Of a stretch of 64,000 nucleotides of DNA, positions 16,545 through 27,945 are shown one piece after another. Position numbers and translations under genes: made by a program. The notes beneath the pieces were generated by a model, which was given only the letters and a program-made list of their open reading frames with translations, did no database searches and was not told the DNA's origin. The stretch comes from Alkalibacterium sp. AK22 (lineage in GTDB: Bacteria; Bacillota; Bacilli; Lactobacillales; Carnobacteriaceae_A): contig NZ_JANL01000008.1 in the NCBI RefSeq assembly GCF_000585255.1, forward strand, positions 109,216 to 173,215, written 5' to 3'. Within the stretch, counting starts at the first letter, position 1, and each line of letters starts with the position of its first letter.

Positions 16545-18956
16545 TTAGACAAAATCGATCGGCTGATAATCAATGGAGATATACAGTCCTTTTGCCTGTT
16601 CTTTCTGCGTATTCATCAGTAGTTCATGACACTTTTCTTTTAACTGGGCTTCTTTTTTATACTTTATAAGGACCTGAAAGTGATAGCGATTGTGCGTCCG
16701 GGCAATCGATTTGGGTGTCGGCCCAAGGATGATAGCCTGGTTCGACAGAGCCGGCTTAAGGAAGTTGATGAACTCCTGTATTTTTTTAGCGGCTGTCATT
16801 TCGTTTGCATGACTGACTGAAATTTTTGTCAGAAAATAGTAGGGACTATACTGACTCATTCGCCGCAGGCTCATTTCTCTTTTATAGAACGTCTCGTAAT
16901 CATGCTTTTTGGCAAGCTGGATGGCGTAATGGTCAGGGTTAAATGACTGAACAATGACTTCACCTTTCTTTTCCCCCCTGCCCGACCGTCCACTTACCTG
17001 AGTCAGCAGCTGGAAGGTCTTCTCAGCTGACCGGAAGTCCGGAAGGCCCAGAGACGTGTCTGCATTAATTACACCAACAAGTGTAACATTGGGGAAATCC
17101 AGTCCTTTGGCAATCATTTGTGTTCCCAGCAGGATGTCTGCATCCTGCTTTTCAAAGCGTTTGAACAGCTTCTGGTGCGCACCTTTTTTCCGAGTTGTAT
17201 CAACATCCATTCGAATAATTCGTGCCTTAGGTATAAGCGCCTGAAGTTCTTCCTCCACTTTCTGTGTACCCGTTCCATAGTAGCGAATCGAACTGCTTTG
17301 ACATTTCGGACAGCTGCTAGGGATTCCCTCTTCGTGTCCACAATAATGACACTTCATCGTACGGGTATCCATGTGTAGCGTCTGAGATATATCACAATTG
17401 GGGCATTCCAGCACATAGCCACAGTCGCGGCAGAGCACAAAAGAAGAATAGCCCCTCCTGTTCAGCAGTAAAACGGACTGTTCTTTTTTTTGAAGCCGGT
17501 CAAGCAGTTCTGCTTTTAGCTGCTCAGAAAAAGTAGCCCGGTTGCCTGCCCGGGCTTCCTCTCTCATGTCGACAACCTTGACTTCAGGCATAGTCTGCTG
17601 ATTAGCTCTTGTATTCAGTTTCAACAAGCTGTAGACACCTTTAGTTGCCCTAGCTCTGGATTCCAATGAGGGCGTTGCACTTCCTAGTATAACTGGGCAA
17701 TCATGGTATTGTCCACGCCATATTGCGACATCTCGGGCATGGTACTTAGGAAACTCTTCCTGTTTATAAGTCGTTTCGTGCTCTTCATCAATAATGATCA
17801 GGCCAATCTTATTCAGGGGAGCGAATATACTTGACCGGGCACCCACTACTACGGCTGCCTCTCCTCTGGAAATTTTACGCCACTCATCATACTTCTCTCC
17901 GTCAGATAAACCACTGTGCAGCACTGCTACCTGTTCTTTGAAGCGACTCTTAAAACGATCAACCATCTGGGGAGTCAAAGCAATCTCTGGGACCAGCATT
18001 AAAGCTCCCTCACCTTTCTCCAGCACTCGAGCAATAGACTGCAGATATACTTCCGTCTTTCCGCTGCCCGTTACTCCTTTAAGCAGAAAAACTTCATGCC
18101 GATCATCCTTGACAGCGGCATGGATTTGGTTATAGGCTTCAGACTGGTCATGTGTCAGTGTCAGATCGCTGCTTTGCTCAAACGATACATCAGCAAACGG
18201 ATCGCGTAGGACTTCTTTTTCGACTATTTGACACCACTTTTTATCTGTACCCGAACGAATATGAGCCGACGTCAGTCCCTGAGTTTTTAAATCAGCGTAT
18301 GAGAGCAAGTTCCCCTCCTGATTCTGAAGCAGGTTAAGCAACAGAAGCTGTTTGTAGGCATTTTTCTGTAGTCCCGCTCTTTCGTCTTCATAAGCTTCAT
18401 AACTTAAAAGAGGTTTAAGATATTTTTCTTTCTTTGTTGTTGTTCGGTCAGCTACATCATAGTCAATACTAACTTTATCCTCACGGACCAGCTTCAGGAC
18501 TTGATCTAGCTTTCCCCTGCTCTCAGCATCTTCCCAGCTTAGCGTATGCTTACCTTTGAACACGTCATAAAGAACAGACTCGTCGATGTCATCCGTTACA
18601 GTAATTTGCTTAGTATACTTTGCTTTTAAAACAGCGGGCAGCATGGTCTGATAGCATTTGATCTGAAAGCTGTAAGACTCATAGGCTAAATCTTTTCCTA
18701 AAGCAATCAACTCTTTGTTCAGCACAGGCTTCTCATCCATTACAGAGCTGATTGCTTTCAGTTCTTGCTCAGGCTGTTCCTGTTCAGTCATATTGACTAC
18801 GAAGCCCTGGACCGCCCGGCTTCCCTTTCCAAAAGGTACAACTACACGCATACCCGTATGAATAAGGTCGGCAAACCTGTCTGGCACCTTGTATGAATAG
18901 GTCTGATTTGTTTGAAGAACAGGAACATCTACAATAATATCAGCAATGAGCGGCAT
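16545..18956 (-). CDS. priA: Primosomal helicase PriA
   Basis: Restarts replication at stalled forks by loading the primosome. It has an N-terminal 3'BD domain starting MPLIADIIVDVPV, Walker A GVTGSGKTEVY, a DEEH box (IIDEEHETTY), and a zinc-binding insert with four CxxC-type pairs (CRDC, CPNC, CHYC, CPKC). Motif QVSGRSGRG completes the helicase. 803 residues matches family size. The start ATG 18956 follows an AAGGGAAAG site; a TTG seven codons upstream is in frame but overlaps that site. It lies between coaBC and fmt in the long unit. Confidence 0.96.
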   Translation of the reverse strand: MPLIADIIVDVPVLQTNQTYSYKVPDRFADLIHTGMRVVVPFGKGSRAVQGFVVNMTEQEQPEQELKAISSVMDEKPVLNKELIALGKDLAYESYSFQIKCYQTMLPAVLKAKYTKQITVTDDIDESVLYDVFKGKHTLSWEDAESRGKLDQVLKLVREDKVSIDYDVADRTTTKKEKYLKPLLSYEAYEDERAGLQKNAYKQLLLLNLLQNQEGNLLSYADLKTQGLTSAHIRSGTDKKWCQIVEKEVLRDPFADVSFEQSSDLTLTHDQSEAYNQIHAAVKDDRHEVFLLKGVTGSGKTEVYLQSIARVLEKGEGALMLVPEIALTPQMVDRFKSRFKEQVAVLHSGLSDGEKYDEWRKISRGEAAVVVGARSSIFAPLNKIGLIIIDEEHETTYKQEEFPKYHARDVAIWRGQYHDCPVILGSATPSLESRARATKGVYSLLKLNTRANQQTMPEVKVVDMREEARAGNRATFSEQLKAELLDRLQKKEQSVLLLNRRGYSSFVLCRDCGYVLECPNCDISQTLHMDTRTMKCHYCGHEEGIPSSCPKCQSSSIRYYGTGTQKVEEELQALIPKARIIRMDVDTTRKKGAHQKLFKRFEKQDADILLGTQMIAKGLDFPNVTLVGVINADTSLGLPDFRSAEKTFQLLTQVSGRSGRGEKKGEVIVQSFNPDHYAIQLAKKHDYETFYKREMSLRRMSQYSPYYFLTKISVSHANEMTAAKKIQEFINFLKPALSNQAIILGPTPKSIARTHNRYHFQVLIKYKKEAQLKEKCHELLMNTQKEQAKGLYISIDYQPIDFV

Positions 18957-18969
18957 TTTATCTTTCCCT

Positions 18970-20169
18970 TCAGTCAATATAGTTAATCAGCCAACTGATG
19001 ATTTCTCCAGCGATTTCCGATTTATCTCTTAATGTCAGTGTGCGAGGATTGTCTGTTTTGGTTAGCAAAGTCACTTCATTCTGGTCTGAATTGAATCCTC
19101 GGTCAGACTGGCTGACATCATTGGCTACAATCAAATCAGCATGTTTATCTCGCAATTTCTGCTTTGCATAAGACACCAGTTCTTCTGTCTCAGCAGCAAA
19201 GCCAATTAGACACTGTTCTGCAGTTTTTTTCGTTCCCAAGTCCTTAAGAATATCTGGATTTTTTTTAAAACGCAGGGTCAGGTCCTCTTTTTTCTTCATT
19301 TTCTGTGTTTCTCTCGTCTCAGGGGTATAGTCGGAAACCGCGGCGGCCATAATAACGGCTGCTGCGTCGTTAAATTCTTCAAGAACAGCTTCATGCATCT
19401 GCTGAGCAGACTCTACTCTAATGGTATGAATGTAGGATGGAACAGCCAATGGACTTGCTGTAACCAGAATCACTTCGGCTCCTTGCTTCCAGGCCTCCAC
19501 AGCCAGAGCATGCCCCATCTTTCCTGATGAGTCATTGGTAATATAGCGGACGGGATCGATGCGTTCTCTCGTCCCTCCAGCAGTAACGATAACTTTTTCC
19601 CCTTCAAGAGGCAATTCGGTCTGATTTGACCGGATAAACAGCTCCAGTTCGCTAATAATGCGTTCTTTCTCCGGATACCTTCCTTCTCCACTATAGCCTT
19701 CCGCCAAAAAACCTATATCAGGCTTCATAAGGGTAACCCTTCTTTCAGCCAGTTTCCTTATATTTTCCTGAGTGATTGGATTACGATACATATTTGCATT
19801 CATTGCCGGAACGGCGAAAATTGGCTTAGCCGTTGCTAGCAAGGCGGATGTTACAAAATTATCTGCCAGTCCATTAGCCAGCTTAGCCAGTGTATTGGCT
19901 GAAAGCGGCGCAATAACAGCATAGTCTGCCCAGTCAGCTATGTTGATGTGATTCACCACAGAAGGATCTTCCTCAGAAAATGTATCAACCGATACTGAAC
20001 GACGACTCAATACTTGAAAAGTCAGTGGCGTAACAAACTGGCCTGCACTGGGTGTCATGGCGACTCGGACCTCTGCCCCTCTTTTGATTAACTCCCGCAT
20101 CAGATCCACAGCTTTGTAGACTGCAATACCACCTGTAACATAAAACGCAATTTTTTTGCCTTTGATCAT
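18970..20169 (-). CDS. coaBC: Bifunctional phosphopantothenoylcysteine decarboxylase / phosphopantothenate-cysteine ligase
   Basis: Carries out two successive steps of coenzyme A synthesis. The N-terminal flavoprotein CoaC half shows TGGIAVYK, the active-site His in HINIADWAD and the PAMNANMY loop. The CoaB half begins near VIVTAGGTRERIDPVRYITN, with NDSSGKMG, and continues to a KNPDILKDLG segment that contacts substrate. At 399 residues it is the full fused form; many streptococci have split genes instead. It is first in the long unit running to thiN and has its own promoter (20196-20224). Fusion and start are unambiguous. Confidence 0.96.
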   Translation of the reverse strand: MIKGKKIAFYVTGGIAVYKAVDLMRELIKRGAEVRVAMTPSAGQFVTPLTFQVLSRRSVSVDTFSEEDPSVVNHINIADWADYAVIAPLSANTLAKLANGLADNFVTSALLATAKPIFAVPAMNANMYRNPITQENIRKLAERRVTLMKPDIGFLAEGYSGEGRYPEKERIISELELFIRSNQTELPLEGEKVIVTAGGTRERIDPVRYITNDSSGKMGHALAVEAWKQGAEVILVTASPLAVPSYIHTIRVESAQQMHEAVLEEFNDAAAVIMAAAVSDYTPETRETQKMKKKEDLTLRFKKNPDILKDLGTKKTAEQCLIGFAAETEELVSYAKQKLRDKHADLIVANDVSQSDRGFNSDQNEVTLLTKTDNPRTLTLRDKSEIAGEIISWLINYID

Positions 20170-20195
20170 CAGTTCACCCCATCAGTCTTTCTATT

Positions 20196-20224
20196 ATTTT
20201 ACCAGTTATAGTGTATCTTGTCTG
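20196..20224 (-). promoter_or_regulatory. Promoter of the coaBC-to-thiN unit
   Basis: Minus strand CAGACA (20219-20224), 17 bases, then TAAAAT (20196-20201) preceded by TGG, an extended minus-10. It lies just after the gmk-rpoZ terminator and 27 bases before coaBC, so it fits as the start of the nine-gene unit. Confidence 0.65.
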
Positions 20225-20250
20225 TACTGGTCCAGTCTTTTCAGTACTAG

Positions 20251-20306
20251 AAAAAACCTCTGAACGGTTCTGACGTTGACAGGTCAACGGACAGATGAAC
20301 AGAGGC
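20251..20306 (-). terminator. Terminator of gmk-rpoZ
   Basis: On the minus strand an outer CCTCTG/CAGAGG stem encloses an inner GTTGAC/GTCAAC hairpin and is followed by six T residues (20251-20256 on the plus strand as A). It lies just downstream of the rpoZ stop. Confidence 0.7.
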
Positions 20307-20318
20307 TTGAAAATTTGA

Positions 20319-20528
20319 TTAATTGATGCTGTCAGGGTCCAGGACCAGATCGCCTGACTTAATTTCTTCCAGTGCTTTACCTACATTTTTTTTGCTCTGG
20401 TAGTCCTCCAGCATAGTTGCTGACTCATTGTCATGAAGCTGCTTGGCACGTTTGGCAGCTAGAATCACCAGTGAGTATTTTGAATCGATTTTGTTCAATA
20501 AATCATCTTGTGAAGGGTATAAAAGCAT
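20319..20528 (-). CDS. rpoZ: RNA polymerase omega subunit
   Basis: Small 69-residue subunit that binds the beta-prime C-terminus and stabilises RNA polymerase. It has the family core: LLNKIDSKYSLVILAAKRAKQL followed by KNVGKALEEI. Its start ATG follows directly on the gmk stop, with GAGGAG at the end of gmk as ribosome site, so the pair is translationally coupled. The gmk-rpoZ-coaBC-priA order is widely conserved. Confidence 0.96.
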   Translation of the reverse strand: MLLYPSQDDLLNKIDSKYSLVILAAKRAKQLHDNESATMLEDYQSKKNVGKALEEIKSGDLVLDPDSIN

Positions 20529-21230
<702 letters not shown>

Positions 21231-21236
21231 CTATTT

Positions 21237-22592
21237 TCACTTACTTAAAAGATATTTCAGATACAGTGCCATCACAAAAGGAAATGGCCGGGTTCGAATT
21301 AGCAGTCTATGCCAACTGACTTCCCAGTCAAACGAATCATTTTCCAGCCTCTCCAGAAGTTGCAGCATCAATGCCCGGTTAGAGAGCAGAGGCAAACTTT
21401 CCAGAAACTCTTCTGACCATTCCTTACCACTCAGTACAAACCTCGGTTGAAATTCTTCTATCGAAGTCAATTTATTTTCGGCTTGCATTTTTTTTATTCG
21501 TCGGAGAATTTTTTCCTGAAAATCGGCCACAGTATACAGTTGGTCCGGCAGGATATTGAGCGTTTTTCCGGTCAGTTCCATGACTGCCAGAGCGATATTA
21601 CTTTTTGTGATCGTATCTCTCCACCTTCGGTTCAAATCCTTCAGCATCGGCAGCTGATGCTCTTCTTTGCTGATATAATTGTATAAAGCTCGGCTGCGTT
21701 CGCCGGTAAGAAGTTCGTAAAGCGCCAGATAAAACTGCTCCTGCTCCTCCCGTAAGCTACCGCGATTAAAAGTATACCATAAGCCGCCATACTGATCCGG
21801 CTCTCCCAACTTGAGCGTATCATAGTAGCCTAGTTGGATGTTAACTTCCGTTCTCCTCTTGTCAAACAGCAGCATGTCTCCCAGCGGCCATTTAGTAGAG
21901 ATGAGCAGACTGTCACAGTCCCCTGTTCTGTAGTGACTGCTGAACAGTCCCGGACCTTTGATGTCCACAATAATCATCTGCTCAGGTTTTTTTTGCAGGG
22001 CCATTTCTATCGGCATCCGGTTCTGATAACCGCCATCAATGTAGGGAACCCCGTCAATAACCTTTTTTTGTATCGCTGGATATAAGGAAGAGCTCGCCAA
22101 AAGATAGTCATTGAGTTTGCCTTCAGGAATGTCTTCAAGAAAAAAATATTCTATTTTACGTGTTTTGAGGTTAGTGGTAGACAGCCCAAAAGTCATGCCG
22201 CTGTTGCGAATCTTGCTTTCATTGTCAATGTACGTATGGATAAGCTTCTCAAGCGGTTTGGAACTTAGCCCCTGCTCGCGGATAATTTTGATAAGAAAGC
22301 CGGTAAGGGTCTGACGGTAGTCTGCGAAACTTTCAATGCTTAAAGGCATGTGAACATCAAGAATAGAGCCCGTCTCAATCTGTTTCCACATATTTTCTGC
22401 ATCCTTGACATTTCCTAATATGTACAACGCACCATTCAAAGCCCCGACTGAAGTCCCCGTCAGAATGTCCGGTACATACTCCAGCTGTTCAAGTGCTTTC
22501 CAGACGCCAATTTCATAAGCGCCTTTGGCACCTCCTCCACCAAAGACAAGGGCTCTTGAAGCATGTTTTTTTTCGAAGAATTCACTTGTCAT
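21237..22592 (-). CDS. Patatin-like phospholipase family protein
   Basis: Predicted serine lipase or acyl hydrolase. The N-terminal half is a patatin domain: oxyanion loop GGGGAKGAYEIG (residues 18-29), nucleophile Ser48 in GTSVG, and catalytic Asp186 in DGG. The second half (about 230-451) has no motif I recognise and could be a lid or a membrane-binding region; there is no signal peptide. It stands alone between gmk and the V-ATPase operon, and a TATAAT at 22620-22625 on the minus strand may start it. Substrate is unknown: family members act on phospholipids or other acyl esters. Confidence 0.85.
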   Translation of the reverse strand: MTSEFFEKKHASRALVFGGGGAKGAYEIGVWKALEQLEYVPDILTGTSVGALNGALYILGNVKDAENMWKQIETGSILDVHMPLSIESFADYRQTLTGFLIKIIREQGLSSKPLEKLIHTYIDNESKIRNSGMTFGLSTTNLKTRKIEYFFLEDIPEGKLNDYLLASSSLYPAIQKKVIDGVPYIDGGYQNRMPIEMALQKKPEQMIIVDIKGPGLFSSHYRTGDCDSLLISTKWPLGDMLLFDKRRTEVNIQLGYYDTLKLGEPDQYGGLWYTFNRGSLREEQEQFYLALYELLTGERSRALYNYISKEEHQLPMLKDLNRRWRDTITKSNIALAVMELTGKTLNILPDQLYTVADFQEKILRRIKKMQAENKLTSIEEFQPRFVLSGKEWSEEFLESLPLLSNRALMLQLLERLENDSFDWEVSWHRLLIRTRPFPFVMALYLKYLLSK

Positions 22593-22760
22593 TGTTAATT
22601 CCTACTTTCCTGTTATTAAATTATAGCCAATAATTGCTGAAAGTGAAAGGCATTATCAAGCTTCTGTACAAGGCAAAGCGAGGTTAGGCCATTTTAACTT
22701 ATTCAATAGGTCATCCTGAATTGCTCAAAGCTGTTCTTGCGTTATACACTTATGTACATG

Positions 22761-22813
22761 CAAAACGCCCCTTTCAGTATAGCCGAAGCTAAAACGGAAA
22801 AGAGGCGTTTTAC
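22761..22813 (-). terminator. Terminator of the V-ATPase operon
   Basis: On the minus strand AAAACGCC-type arms (22799-22812 with 22761-22774) enclose a smaller TAGC-CGAA-GCTA hairpin and end in TTTTG. It begins directly after the ntpD stop. Confidence 0.7.
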
Positions 22814-22820
22814 AAACGGA

Positions 22821-23453
22821 TTATTGACCCATGTCTTTAACCTTCATCAGACGTGTGATCGCTGACCGTTCACTTTCATCAAGCTTCATCTTAATAAAGT
22901 AAATCGTTTCCTCTAGCTGAGGAATGGTCATGTACTCTAGAGCGTTAACCCGGCGGCGAGTTTTTTCGATTTCATCGGCCATCAGCTGACATGTTTTTTC
23001 GATTTCAGCCAGCTCCAGCATTTTAGGCATGACTTCAATCAGGTATTCAAAAGTCAGGTCCAGCTCACCATTGGAATTCAAATAGCCGTAGCTGATATCC
23101 TTTGGGTCTGCCAAATCATCTTCGTAATGAAAATTCATCTGAGGCACTCTGACGCTCATAATATTTTTACGGTCGATGTTCAGTGACACACTTTGACTCG
23201 GCACTGCCATGAGTTCTTCTATATAGTTCTCGTGCAGCAGTGACTTGGCCATAGCAAAGGACTGCATTGCTTTTTCAAGCTTATCTTCCACCTGATTTCT
23301 TAAATCATTATTTTTTCGGATCAGCTGGATAAACTGACGCATCAGTTCATCCTGCTTGTCCTTCAGCAGCTTATGGCCCCGGCTGGCGAGCTTGAGTCGT
23401 TTCTTCAAGTTGGCCAGTTCCATGCGAGTGGGATTGACGTTTAATTTTGCCAT
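22821..23453 (-). CDS. ntpD: V-type ATPase subunit D (central rotor shaft)
   Basis: Forms the rotating central stalk inside the A3B3 head. It begins [20 protein letters not shown], the conserved start of V-ATPase D subunits, and is helical and charged at both ends, the shape of a long antiparallel coiled coil. At 210 residues it is somewhat shorter than the E. hirae protein. It lies five bases after ntpB and is the last gene of the operon. In E. hirae, ntpH and ntpJ (a Trk-type K+ transporter) follow; here the terminator follows directly, so they are absent from this locus. Confidence 0.95.
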   Translation of the reverse strand: MAKLNVNPTRMELANLKKRLKLASRGHKLLKDKQDELMRQFIQLIRKNNDLRNQVEDKLEKAMQSFAMAKSLLHENYIEELMAVPSQSVSLNIDRKNIMSVRVPQMNFHYEDDLADPKDISYGYLNSNGELDLTFEYLIEVMPKMLELAEIEKTCQLMADEIEKTRRRVNALEYMTIPQLEETIYFIKMKLDESERSAITRLMKVKDMGQ

Positions 23454-23458
23454 TTACC

Positions 23459-24835
23459 TCACTCTCCTTTGGGCAAGTATTTATCCAGCATATCATCTTT
23501 GATCCGCTTCAGTTCAGCGCGTGGCAGAACTTTCAGGAGGTCCCATCCAAGGTCCAATGTTTCCTGAATATTGCGGTTGGTATAATTACCCTGGTTGACA
23601 TATTCTTTTTCGAATTTGTCTGTGAATTTCACATAACTTCTGTCTGTTTCTGACAATGCCGCTTCTCCCAGTACAGCAGAAAGCTCTTTGGCTTCCTTAC
23701 CTTGGGCATAAGCCGAAAAGATCTGGTTCATCGTCGGCGCATGATCCCCGCGCGTCTTTCCTTCTCCGGTCCCTTTGTCTTTCAGGCGCGACAGAGACGG
23801 CAAGACATTGATTGGCGGCTGATAGCCTTGATTATACAGTTCCCTTGACAGAATGATCTGTCCTTCGGTAATGTACCCGGTCAGATCGGGAATAGGATGG
23901 GTGATGTCATCTTCAGGCATCGTCAGAATCGGAATCTGTGTGACCGATCCTTTAGTTCCCTCTAGTCTTCCTGCACGTTCGTACAGGGTCGCCAAGTTGG
24001 TGTAAAGATATCCCGGGTAGCCTCGGCGTCCAGGTACTTCACGTCTGGCTGCTGAGACTTCACGTAGCGCTTCTGCATAGTTTGTCATGTCAGTCATGAT
24101 GACCAGTACATGCATGTCTTTTTCAAAAGCCAGATATTCAGCAGCTGTTAAAGCCATGCGTGGAGTAGCAATACGCTCAATAGCCGGATCATCCGCCAGG
24201 TTGACAAAGAGAACTGAACGGTCGATAGCCCCTGTCTTTTTAAAATCGTTCATAAAGTACTCGGCTTCTTCGAATGTGATACCGATTGCTGCAAAAACTA
24301 CAGCAAACTTTTCATCTGCATTAGTCACACTTGCCTGTCTGGCAATCTGTGCAGCCAATTCTTTGTGAGGGAGCCCTGAACCAGAAAACACTGGCAGCTT
24401 TTGACCACGGACCAGGGTATTCAGATGGTCAATAGTCGAGATGCCCGTTTGAATAAATTCATCAGGATAATCTCTGGCTATCGGATTGATTGCCTGACCA
24501 TTGATATCTAGGCTTTTTTCAGGAATCAGCGCCGGACCTCCATCGCTGACACGTCCCATACCGTCAAATGTCCGGCCGATCATGTCCTCTGAAACATCCA
24601 AAGACAATGGCTTAGCCAAGAAGCGAACTTTTGTATCTTTCAGATTGATTCCTGTAGACCCTTCAAACAGCTGAACCACTGCTTTGTCTCCGTTAATTTC
24701 AAGTACCTGTCCTCTTCTGCGCTCTCCTGTCTGAAGTTCGATATCTACGAGCTCATCAAACTTGACTCCTTCAACGCCTTGAACAGTCATCAGCGGACCG
24801 ACAATCTCTGATACTGTCTTATACTCCTTAAGCAT
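23459..24835 (-). CDS. ntpB: V-type ATPase subunit B
   Basis: Non-catalytic nucleotide-site subunit of the head. It shows [18 protein letters not shown] where a P-loop would be in subunit [16 protein letters not shown], and the very conserved [18 protein letters not shown]. The 458-residue length equals that of E. hirae NtpB. The start is ATG 24835 ([15 protein letters not shown]): it follows AAAGGTGG and overlaps the ntpA stop by eight bases; an in-frame GTG five codons earlier is less likely. The overlap suggests coupled translation and equal A and B levels. Confidence 0.97.
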   Translation of the reverse strand: MLKEYKTVSEIVGPLMTVQGVEGVKFDELVDIELQTGERRRGQVLEINGDKAVVQLFEGSTGINLKDTKVRFLAKPLSLDVSEDMIGRTFDGMGRVSDGGPALIPEKSLDINGQAINPIARDYPDEFIQTGISTIDHLNTLVRGQKLPVFSGSGLPHKELAAQIARQASVTNADEKFAVVFAAIGITFEEAEYFMNDFKKTGAIDRSVLFVNLADDPAIERIATPRMALTAAEYLAFEKDMHVLVIMTDMTNYAEALREVSAARREVPGRRGYPGYLYTNLATLYERAGRLEGTKGSVTQIPILTMPEDDITHPIPDLTGYITEGQIILSRELYNQGYQPPINVLPSLSRLKDKGTGEGKTRGDHAPTMNQIFSAYAQGKEAKELSAVLGEAALSETDRSYVKFTDKFEKEYVNQGNYTNRNIQETLDLGWDLLKVLPRAELKRIKDDMLDKYLPKGE

Positions 24836-26618
24836 CTGATTCAACACCACCTTTCTCTAATACTACTTGCATGTCCTGCTTGGACTGATCACGGATTTCT
24901 TTGATTTTGTCCAGTTCTGCTTCTTTGATGTACTTCATGCGTCCGACTCTCTCTCGGACAGCATCTGTCCCTTTTATGATTTCATCATAGTAGGCTCCCA
25001 GATCCATGGCACGGACAGCCTGATCTTCAAAGTCAAGAATGGTGTAAAGCATTTCATACTGCTTGTTTCTCGATGTGTAGGTATCTACATCATCAAAGGC
25101 ATTCTGCTGAAGGAAGTCTTCACGGATCATGCGTGCAACGACCAGCTTCAAGCGGTCACGCTCGGAGAGTGACTCAACCCCAACCAGGCGGACAATTTCC
25201 TGAAGTTCTGATTCATCCTGTAGGAGTGCTTTAGCACGGGTAACCATACCGTTCCAGTCTACATCCAGTTTTTTACCAACAAATTCATTCATCTCATTGC
25301 TGTAAAGCGAGTAAGAATTCAGCCAGTTGATAGAAGGGAAGTGACGGCGCTGAGCCAGAGAACTGTCTAGCCCCCAGAATACTTTAGCGACACGCAGAGT
25401 ATTCTGTGTGACCGGCTCAGATGTATCTCCTCCCGGAGGTGAAACGGCTCCGATCGCTGTGATACTTCCCAGGCGCTCGTCAGATCCGAGTGTGATTACT
25501 TTACCCGCACGCTCATAGTACTCAGCAAGACGGGAACCCAAATACGCAGGGTATCCTTCATCCCCCGGCATTTCCTCAAGTCGACCGGACATTTCACGCA
25601 AAGCTTCCGCCCATCGAGAAGTCGAGTCAGCCATAATGGCAACCGAATATCCCATATCACGGAAATATTCTGCAATCGTAATTCCTGTATAAATGGAAGC
25701 TTCACGAGCCGCTACCGGCATGTTGGAGGTGTTCGCAATTAGAACGGTTCGCTCCATGATTGACTCCCCTGTATTCGGGTCGATTAGTTCAGGAAATTCA
25801 TTGATAACGTCAGTCATTTCATTTCCACGCTCACCGCAGCCGACGTATACAACCATATCCACGTCCGCCCACTTAGCGATTTGGTGCTGCACGACTGTCT
25901 TACCGGCACCAAAAGGTCCAGGTACAGCAGCTGCCCCGCCCTTAGCAACCGGGAACAAGGTATCAATGACCCTCTGACCAGTAATCAGGGGCTCTTCGGG
26001 ATTCAGCTTGGTCTTGATAGGACGTCCGCGACGCACAGGCCACTTCTGCATCATAGTGAATTCTTTGTCCCCTTCATCTGTTTCGAGCACATAAAGTGCT
26101 TCAGAGACAGTAAAGGAACCCGCTGAAATGGACTTGATGCGTCCTTTCACTCCGTATGGGACCATGATGCGGTGCTCAATTACTTTTGTTTCCGGAACGA
26201 CACCTACAATATCTCCTGCCTCAACTTCTGCACCAGCTTCTACTGACGGCTTGAATTCCCATTTGCGCTCACGGTTGAGCGGTTCGATTGTCATCCCCCG
26301 TTCCAGAAAATTACTTTGCGTCTTTTCCATGAACTCATCCAGCGGACGCTGAATACCGTCAAACATTTGTGAAATCATTCCGGGAGCCAGTTCAACAGAT
26401 AAAGCTTCTCCTGTTGTTTCAACAGTTTCTCCAGGTCCGACCATAGATGTTTCTTCATAAACCTGAATGGAGGCAACATCGCCTCGCATTTCAATAATTT
26501 CACCGATAAGGCCCAATTCTCCGACCCGGCAAATATCTTGTATATTAGCTGTTTCCATTCCTTTGGCTGTGACCAAAGGACCGGATACACTTACAATTGT
26601 ACCTTTACTCAAATTCAT
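24828..26618 (-). CDS. ntpA: V-type ATPase catalytic subunit A
   Basis: Hydrolyses ATP to drive ion transport. It has the P-loop GPFGAGKT (residues 234-241), the catalytic GERGNEM glutamate region, [24 protein letters not shown], and the large non-homologous insert between about residues 115 and 185 that separates V/A-type A subunits from F1 beta. 596 residues is normal. It begins [16 protein letters not shown] and follows ntpG by six bases. It is predicted to be cytoplasmic, in three copies alternating with NtpB. Confidence 0.97.
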   Translation of the reverse strand: MNLSKGTIVSVSGPLVTAKGMETANIQDICRVGELGLIGEIIEMRGDVASIQVYEETSMVGPGETVETTGEALSVELAPGMISQMFDGIQRPLDEFMEKTQSNFLERGMTIEPLNRERKWEFKPSVEAGAEVEAGDIVGVVPETKVIEHRIMVPYGVKGRIKSISAGSFTVSEALYVLETDEGDKEFTMMQKWPVRRGRPIKTKLNPEEPLITGQRVIDTLFPVAKGGAAAVPGPFGAGKTVVQHQIAKWADVDMVVYVGCGERGNEMTDVINEFPELIDPNTGESIMERTVLIANTSNMPVAAREASIYTGITIAEYFRDMGYSVAIMADSTSRWAEALREMSGRLEEMPGDEGYPAYLGSRLAEYYERAGKVITLGSDERLGSITAIGAVSPPGGDTSEPVTQNTLRVAKVFWGLDSSLAQRRHFPSINWLNSYSLYSNEMNEFVGKKLDVDWNGMVTRAKALLQDESELQEIVRLVGVESLSERDRLKLVVARMIREDFLQQNAFDDVDTYTSRNKQYEMLYTILDFEDQAVRAMDLGAYYDEIIKGTDAVRERVGRMKYIKEAELDKIKEIRDQSKQDMQVVLEKGGVESDA

Positions 26619-26624
26619 AGCCTC

Positions 26625-26936
26625 CTATAAGATATTTTGACCCACAGCTTTCTCGACATTTTCTTGCACACGCTTTTTACCTATGCCGCGTGAGCCAGCA
26701 TGATTGGGGATCAAAATGATGGCAGGTTTCATTCTAGCGTCATAACGTCTGATTGTTTCAGGAACCAGCTCTGCCAATTGTTCTGTCAGATAAATCACTC
26801 CATAGTCCTTGTCTGCCAGACTGTCGATGAGACGTCTTGTTTCTTTCGCCTCTGATGCAAAGAATACTGAAAACCCGAGCATTTTAAATGCTAGTACAGA
26901 GTCTTTGTCTCCTACTACACCAATTTTATTGCGCAT
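26625..26936 (-). CDS. ntpG: V-type ATPase subunit F (NtpG in E. hirae naming)
   Basis: Small 103-residue rotor-stalk subunit that binds subunit D. It starts KIGVVGDKDSVLAFKMLGF, the conserved Rossmann-like opening of archaeal and V-type F subunits, and has the GVIYLTEQLAE segment and a PAIILIPN strand. The length matches the E. hirae protein. It overlaps the end of ntpC by 11 bases. Naming differs between systems (F in general V-ATPase naming). Confidence 0.94.
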   Translation of the reverse strand: MRNKIGVVGDKDSVLAFKMLGFSVFFASEAKETRRLIDSLADKDYGVIYLTEQLAELVPETIRRYDARMKPAIILIPNHAGSRGIGKKRVQENVEKAVGQNIL

Positions 26937-27930
26937 AATTCAACCGCATCCTTTCTCTGATCGCATCAGCTGATATGCCATTCTCCTTGCCGGAAAGAAT
27001 AAGTCGAAGGTTTTTCACTTCAATTTCTTTAGCGTAGAGGTAGGCCAGAACAGGCATTGGCCCAAAGGACTGCAGTCGTGCTCCCTGCATCAGTTCCATA
27101 TAGGCATTGTCAGTCTGCTGATCCAGTTTGACTGTGGATACGTCGTTTGTTTCATTGTCAATGGACTGTTCCATGATTTTTCTGTAGTCCGTGCTTCTAA
27201 AATACTGTAAAGCATACTGATAGCCATTTTCTGCTATATCCAAGAGATCGCTCTTAGGAATCGATCCCGAACTGGACAACACCGTCAGAAGAAAATTGCG
27301 TTTCTTCCCCTGTCTCATTCCCCGAATCAAGGTGGACATGTTCTGGTAGTCTATATATGTTTCAACCAGTTTTGGCAGTTCGTCTTCTTTTGTCTCGTCA
27401 GCCAACAGTCGCAAATGGGTAAAGTAGCGCCTGTCCAGAATAATGTCGACCGCTTGCACATTATGGTACTCATCATAATCATCCTGAACTTCCTTGATAC
27501 TTTCCAAATATGCAGCAGGCAGTACTTCGGTATCTTTCATACGTACAGCCTGTCTAAGTTCTGAAGTCTCATAGCGTCCAATAGGGATAAGCAGATGATC
27601 GAGATCCTGATTCGTCAGTTCTTCTTTAAAAAGGACCTTCAAATTGTGATAAGCATACCTCAGGCCTGCAAGTTCGATGAGTTCCTTGTTGGGAACAATT
27701 TTAAGCAGCTCGTCAAATGTCTGATGCAATTCGTTCATAAACATAGAATCGTAATCATTATCCTCTTTGATACGTTCAACATCATTACGGTAAGGTGTTT
27801 CCCGTAGTACATTGATTGCCTCTTCCAGAGAATTGGCCTGCAGCATGCGCTCATAGTGAGAACGGTTGAGGAGATCATTCTCATAAACACGAATGAGGAC
27901 ATTACTTGATCCGTATACGGTATCTTTCAT
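26926..27930 (-). CDS. ntpC: V-type ATPase subunit C (d-type coupling subunit)
   Basis: Funnel-shaped subunit that joins the central stalk to the membrane c ring. It is an all-helical protein with GSSNVLIRVYENDLL near the start, repeated YxN and RGMRQGK segments and EVKNLRLILSGKENGI near the end, the ring-facing helix typical of the family. ATG 27930 lies seven bases after GAGAGGAG; an ATG two codons upstream (27936) is closer to that site and less likely. About 334 residues, normal. It sits between ntpE and ntpG, the usual order. Confidence 0.93.
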   Translation of the reverse strand: MKDTVYGSSNVLIRVYENDLLNRSHYERMLQANSLEEAINVLRETPYRNDVERIKEDNDYDSMFMNELHQTFDELLKIVPNKELIELAGLRYAYHNLKVLFKEELTNQDLDHLLIPIGRYETSELRQAVRMKDTEVLPAAYLESIKEVQDDYDEYHNVQAVDIILDRRYFTHLRLLADETKEDELPKLVETYIDYQNMSTLIRGMRQGKKRNFLLTVLSSSGSIPKSDLLDIAENGYQYALQYFRSTDYRKIMEQSIDNETNDVSTVKLDQQTDNAYMELMQGARLQSFGPMPVLAYLYAKEIEVKNLRLILSGKENGISADAIRERMRLNYAQ

Positions 27931-27945
27931 AAACATGCTCCTCTC